This document shows positions 58,240 to 64,000 of a DNA stretch of 64,000 nt, piece after piece. The notes under the pieces are model-generated. The model was not told where the DNA came from. It did not search any database and was given only the letters and a program-made list of their open reading frames with translations. Location: assembly GCA_035771175.1 (NCBI GenBank), contig CM069600.1:6595729-6659728 (forward strand). The letters run 5' to 3'. This DNA comes from Paratinospora sagittata. Its lineage: Eukaryota; Streptophyta; Magnoliopsida; Ranunculales; Menispermaceae. Position 1 is the first letter of the stretch. Every line of letters begins with the position of its first letter. Made by a program: the position numbers and the translations under genes.

Positions 58240-61200
58240 TTAAGCAAAATCTTCATCTATTTTGATTCTTGGAATATGTAATATCTTATGCCACTCCGCA
58301 CCAACTCTCTCCTTGCTGCATCTTTCCTTGAGAAGAGGACAATTCTTAATCTCCAAGTATTTTAGTAGGGTAAGGCGTCTCATAACTTCTTTAGGAGGTA
58401 AATGCTTCAGGTTTTTGCAACTCCAAAAATGGCCAAGGATTCAAGAGATGTAAGATTTCCGACCCACTCTGGCAAAGCTATCAAACAATCAAAATCCTCC
58501 ACTAGCAAGTTTTTTAGTCCTATACGTTGTTGAATTTGGTGAGGCAAAGCCTTGAGCTTCGGCGAACCGCAAATCTCTAATTGACGGAGGGAAACGAAGC
58601 AGTTCTCTATAGCTGGAAATGGGAGATATTCCAATTCCTCTGAAAACTTACCAATTCTAAGTCGCTCAAGATGAGGGAGGAATGGCAAACCGTCAAGAGT
58701 AAGATTTAAGACTTGTACAATGTTCTATTTCCACATAACGTAGAGAAGTCAAGCCTTGTATAACCACCATTGACTTTAGACAATGGAAACCTCGCACCAC
58801 TAACTTGGTGAGACATTTGAGGAGTTCCAATCCTTCCTCATTTTGAATAAAACCTTGAAGCTTAATGCAATTATAAATTGACAATTCTTGAAGAAATCTC
58901 CTGTTTTCTCGCAACTTTCTTGGAAGAAACTGTAGATCTTGGATGTTTACCAACCAAAGGCAAGTGAGAGATGTTAAGTTACTTGTCAACAACTCTGCCA
59001 ACAGATTACTACAGTTCTCAAGTATCAACATCTTGAGAGAAGGGAATGCATTTGCAATTCTGTTCAATTTAGGACATCCTGAAATACGCATTTGTTCAAG
59101 GGCTGTGCCCGTTATGAAATGACGTGAATTCTTCAAAAGAAGACACGGCAGCACTCACAGCCTGAACATTAGTTGGAGCATCGCATACAGAGCTTCTGAG
59201 ATTGTCTTCTTCATGGTCGCCATATTTTTCATCATTCACCCCTAGAAAACATTCAAACTCAGGACAATTACTTATACCAAGAGTATGGAGAAACGGGTTC
59301 TTTTCCAAAATTCTTGAGGTAGAAACTTAAGATCTAGACAGCCTTCGACGCAAAGAAAAGTAAGAAGGGTCAGATTGCTAGAGATTGACCTTACTCCAGC
59401 ACTGCTACTAGTTCCAGCAAACCGTAAAGCTTTAAGAACAGGAAATGAACTTGGTGTGGTTCTCAACTTGGGACAATCTTCTACACACAACTCCTCAAGG
59501 CAAGGGAAAGAAGGAGATCTTGGCTCTAACAACCACTCTGCTAGATTTGACATCTTTTTTAGCACTAGTCATTTCAATGAAGGGAAGACCACTTTTCCAG
59601 TGTTCCTATGATTGCTAGGGAAAAAATCACCTTTCCTACTAGCACAACGCTTTACATTCCTCATTTCATCTATTTGGAGTATCTTGAGAGAAGGTAAGTC
59701 TCCAAAGCTTGGCAAGTATTCACGTCTATTACAGCCATGGAAATAGATATCAGTCAAGCAAGAAAGTGCTGAACCATTGGTGATCCATGTTGGGAATTTC
59801 ATACCTCCAAATTTTTTAATCCACAGCTCCTTCAAATTAAAATGAGGTTGGATGGCTTCCAACACCATGTCATCATTTATATTCTCATCCTCTTCCTCTC
59901 TATTCCATTCTAGGCCTAGAGCATAAATGTTTTTCTTCTCCTTCAAGTTGGCTGTTTCAGCATACGTTGCATCTCTCACATTCTCCAAGTTACAAATCTT
60001 TAATTTACCTCGAAGAAGGTTCAGGTTTTGCAACTCTGCAATGGCGCATCCTGCATCTCTGGTTCCCACTTTAAAAAGCAGTAACGTTTGAAGGCAGCTT
60101 AGTTGTCCAATCCCTTTTGGTGTTTCACTCCATTCTCCATATCCATTTACATAAAGATGTCTTAAACTGATTAGTTTCCACATTTTGTTAGGAAGCCAGT
60201 TGAGTTTCCTACAATTTTTGAGTGTCAAAGTTTGCAAATTGTAGAGGCTTGTGATAGAAGTTGGCAATTCTTGAATATCAGTCGAGGAGAAATCGAGATA
60301 TCTCAAGTGTTTTAACTTTCCAATGGAAGAGGGCAGCTCTTTAATTTTCATGAAACTTAAATCTAATGCACGTAAAAACTTCAGACTCAAGAACCTGTCA
60401 TTAGGAACTTCTATCTCCACCCCATATTCATTGTATGTACAAAGTGTGCGCAGCTTCCTAGCTTCATACAAGGCTTTGGGAAATTTTGTTGTCTTTTCAG
60501 TATCAAATGCCATGTAACGAATTTCAAATATATCGTCAGGTATAATCGTGCTAGCCTTTAGAATGGAACATTCTTTCATTGTGATCGATTGTGCAAGATC
60601 ATGCATTTGACATGCTTTTATCTCTCCAAATTTATTTTTTTCAACATCTTGGAAGAGGGAATTCCAGCACAAGACGTTGAAATACTCATTTCCCAACTCT
60701 TCTTCCATCATTTTCCTTCCCCTCAATGGCCTAAGAAATCCTTCAGCCATCCATAATTGAATTAGCATCTTCTTTCCAATCCTATAGTTCTTGACAAATA
60801 TAGAACAATACGAAAAACATCGCTTCACTGGTGACGGCAAATTGTCATAGCTTAATTTTAACACACTCATGATCTTATCCTCAACATCAAATATATCCCA
60901 AATTTCATTATCTTAGATAGCCAACCACTTGTTTTCTTCCTTTTTTGAGCGCATTAAGCCCCCAAGAGATTTTATCGCTACAGGTACTCCTGCACATTTT
61001 TTCACAATTCCCCTCCCAATTGCTTCTAATTTAGGAGTCTTCTTAACTCCACCAGCACCAAATGCTCGTTGCTCGAACAAATCCCAACAATCACTGTCAG
61101 GTAATATTTGCAAATTATACGCAGGAAGCGTCCCCACAATCGAAGCAACTTGGCTACTACGCATAGTAACTACTATTTTGCTTCCTTTAGCAGCACACTT

Positions 61201-62065
61201 GAGCAAAACTCTTAAACTATCCCATTTCTCGAGAAAGTCCTCATCATTCCACGTGTCGTCCAACACGAGCAAAAACCTCTTCCCATTCAACATTTCTCGA
61301 ACAGTATGCTGCAATGCGTTCATGCTTGATATTTCACATTTATTTTTCGAGACTGACTCTATCATTTCCCTCAGTAGTCTTTTAACATCAAAATCATTGG
61401 AGACGCAAAGCCAAATTGTTAGATCATAGTTATTGCTTACTCCAATATCATTGTAAACCATTTGTGCAAGTGTAGTCTTTCCAAGTCCTCCAAGGCCAAC
61501 TATCATCATGAACCAACAACATATGAATTATCACCGATTTATCATCTTTCCTTCCAAAAACTTCAAAATCATCCACAATCGAAGCCGATTCTCGATTCGC
61601 ACTACTACCACTACTACTACTTCCAGGCATAAAAAAATTAACAGGAACCGAATGAAACACGAACCTCTCTTTATCCTTCTCAATCCGCTCCAACCTGCGA
61701 TTAACATCTTTGATCTTATGAGCCACCGACACGCGAAACGCGAAACGCGATCGGATTCGAAACCGAGAAGAGGTTACGCACTTTGTTCTCCATTCTCCTT
61801 CGGAGATTCTCATAACAGATCTCGTCTAACACGTCTTCGGCATCGTAAGCTACGTCTTTGAGCTCTTTCAACCAATGCTTCACCGCTGAATCCTGCAATT
61901 GCTGCTTCTTTGCGTCTTGTAGTACGGATTGGATCTTCGTTAAGAGATTTCGGAGGGTTTTTACTTGTGATTTACGCCCCAAATTAGATCGATCTCGTCG
62001 AGCGCGATTGAGATTAGGCTGTTTAAGATCTCTGCGGTGCCGCTTAGAAGCAGTTCTTCCGCCAT
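58240..62065 (-). pseudogene. CC-NBS-LRR (NLR, RGA3/RGA4-like) disease-resistance pseudogene
   Basis: An intronless gene reads from ATG 62,065-62,063 to TAA 58,242-58,240 on the minus strand. It has a coiled-coil Rx-type start (MAEELLLSGTAEIL), an EDVID-like motif (YDAEDVLDE), P-loop GLGGLGKTT (about 61,471-61,498), kinase-2 LLVLDD, GSKIVVTMRS, GLPL-like CAGVPVAIKS, MHD (QMHDLAQ) and leucine-rich repeats. The C-terminus ends VGAEWHKILHIP...DEDFA, typical of RGA-type NLRs. Lesions: frameshift at a G run (~61,975), 7 bp duplication (61,735-61,748), small deletion/shift before the P-loop (~61,505), stop TAA 60,913-60,915, stop TGA 59,569-59,571, and frameshifts at ~59,305, ~59,110, ~58,695 and ~58,410. 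Intact relatives sense pathogen effectors in the cytoplasm. With nonsense and frameshift changes spread over the gene it is a decayed copy. Confidence 0.92.
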
Positions 62066-64000
62066 TGAGAGATCTGAAAATTGTTAAGGAATTTATTGTT
62101 CCAAGGAAGAAGTGAAGAAGAAGAAGAAGTGGAGATGAACGATTTTGTTGGTGTTGTTAATGGTAGTTAGCTAAAGACGTTGACGACTTGATTAGTGGCT
62201 TAGGAGCTGAGACAAAGACGTGTTTATTGGAGGACATGAAGAGAATTAGAGTAAAAATAAAATAAAATAAAATGTATCTTTGCACTCATAAAAATTCGTC
62301 TTTTCGAGTTTGAGTTCATACTCATACTTATTCGTCTATTTTAAGAAAAAGACGTCTAACAAGCTTTACAGTTTATAGTTTTGTTACCGCAAAAGGTTAG
62401 CGGAGATACTATACAATAATAGACCAAAAAAAAAAAAAAAAATCGAAACTTTTACATTTGGGCCAATTTATTCTAGGCATTTTTGGATAAGTTGTTGAAA
62501 ATATATTTAGCTAAATTGTGAATGATTTGTAAGAGTGTTTCACCCTTTTGTTTTTGTTTTTTTTTTGGGTTGAGTGCTAAGGTCGGATGCAGATACAAAA
62601 TTAAAGAAAAACGGAATCTTTTAGTAAGGCTAAGGAGGCGAACACAATATTGAGAGCTCAAATGGTGACAACACGAATTATTTGAAAGATTAACAAATTT
62701 ATTCTTCAACAATTGACGAAACCTTTCAGTAGGACCAAGGAGGTAAGTACAACAGCGAGGGGCGTGTGAAGCCTAATCAGAGACCATGCAAATTACTTAA
62801 AAGATTAAGGCTAAAGAGGCGAACATAACAGTGATAGACATTTAAAAGCCGAATTGGGACCATACAAATTACTTAAACCATAAACAAATTACTTGTCAAC
62901 AATTAATAATAATTATATTCACATCTTTATAAAATAAAAAATAATATGGTTATATTTGTCATTAAGTTTTAAATACAAAAAAAATATGAAAAAAATGGTC
63001 CGAATCAATTTCTTCAAAACACAAAATATTACTTATTTGCGATAACTAAGTTCAGGTTTTTGTAACATCTTATAATAATATGCATATGGTTTTGAATTCA
63101 GGCTACATGTCTCCGATCATACCTAACCCTATTTATAATTGAGGTGCCCAATTTTATCTTAATTATTTTTTTGCAAAACAAGTTTATCTAGATTTTAAAA
63201 ACTTATATTATGATTAGTATTAATAATAATACTAATCATATAACCTTAGTTGTGGAGCATTTACCAGCTATAGATGATCTAAAAAGGATATAAAATATCA
63301 TCGATCACTTGGAGGAGGTGGTAGGAAGACAAATTTCTTCTTATGAGATCTTGAGTTTAAGCTTCGACGTGACTTTCATCTTTTTTGTTTTTGTTTTTAT
63401 TTTTATTTTCTGAGGACCTAGTGTCCTATCAACTGTAAGTATAGGTCAGCTTGTGCGCACCAATACCCTTTAATCAACTCTAAAGGAGCTCATAATACTT
63501 CCACCAAGTAAATGTACCGATGTCAAAAGTTGAACCAAAGACTTTTAACCCTATGCACCTCATATAGGGTTCAACTACTCAACCATCCTCCTCATAATTC
63601 ATTGGTTTATTTTTTATTTTTTTATTTTTTGTAAGTACAAAATGAGTATGGGAGGAGGGGTTGACCCCGTACCCAACTAGGGCACCTGTAGAATACTTAT
63701 TTTGTCAAAGGTCATTGACATAACTCGAACTCTGATATTTCTCAGAGCGTTGCGGTCATCGAAAAAGAAAAGAAAAGACACCAATACCAAATATTAGATT
63801 TAGTGCAACCATAGCTTGCAACAGTTAATTAGAACCCAACATTTTTTTTCCGATGACCGCAATAGCTTCCTACTAGTTCTTCCGGCAGATAATTACAAAT
63901 ACCCTTAAAACAGTTAGCCAACATATTAATGGGTGATACAAGTTCCGATTCGAACTCTTCATCTTAAGTTAGGGTGAACCAACCCACCGTTGGTTAATAA
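62066..64000. other. Right-end intergenic region with dispersed repeats
   Basis: It starts with the former NLR promoter. 62,305-62,445 is a diverged SINE-like copy. 62,730-62,880 holds two related blocks with 'ccat(g/a)caaattact'. 63,640-63,790 ('gaccccgtaccc', 'agggcacctgtag') resembles 54,215-54,260. No gene is seen. Confidence 0.5.
62305..62445 (+). repeat. SINE-like dispersed repeat, diverged copy
   Basis: 'gagtttgagttcatactcat', then 'aaaaggttagcggagat' and 'aatagaccaaaaaaaa' keep the block order of the copies at 10,110 and 16,985. It ends in an A tract. Confidence 0.4.

Overview
The window is plant nuclear DNA, most likely from a dicot. It is AT-rich and intron-containing, and it carries a young Ty3/gypsy chromovirus, LINE, hAT, Tourist and SINE-like elements. 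The host genes are typical of flowering plants: a GPAT1-type acyltransferase, a plastid COR413 protein, an X8/GPI cell-wall protein and an RGA-type NLR. The species cannot be read from the sequence.

Layout. 1-2.5 kb: degraded LTR remnants. 2.5-16.8 kb: the most unusual part, six copies (three intact, three broken) of a small gene for an unrecognised 87-94 residue protein with one C-terminal membrane segment. The copies sit in nested inverted and direct duplications: a convergent pair, a palindrome with arms of about 3.3-3.6 kb, then a 3.88 kb tandem duplication. Each large unit carries a Tourist-like MITE and SINE-like sequence. 16.8-18.7 kb: AT-rich DNA with a SINE-like copy and an ~88 bp repeat. 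18,741-28,378: a complete, nearly unmutated Tekay/Del-type chromovirus with 2.4 kb LTRs, PBS, intact gag-pol with chromodomain, PPT and a 5 bp target duplication (ATATA). 29.1-31.2 kb: a two-exon GPAT1-like gene whose first exon holds a frame break. 31.2-38.6 kb: intergenic DNA with two hAT-type non-autonomous elements, microsatellites and an LTR remnant.

38.6-46.7 kb: the five-exon COR413IM gene, with a duplicated copy of its promoter about 1.1 kb upstream carrying an ABRE-like ACACGTGGCA. A 5'-truncated LINE with a 14 bp target duplication lies antisense in intron 1. 48.2-50.3 kb (minus): a four-exon X8-domain, GPI-anchored protein of the plasmodesmata callose-binding type. 53.4-55.5 kb: LINE 3' ends and a third hAT-type element with a LINE fragment nested in it. 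58.2-62.1 kb (minus): a CC-NBS-LRR (RGA3/RGA4-like) pseudogene with at least nine frame lesions. The right end holds dispersed repeats only.

The host genes are unrelated neighbours rather than a pathway. What joins the region is mobile-element activity and segmental duplication reshaping gene copies and promoters.
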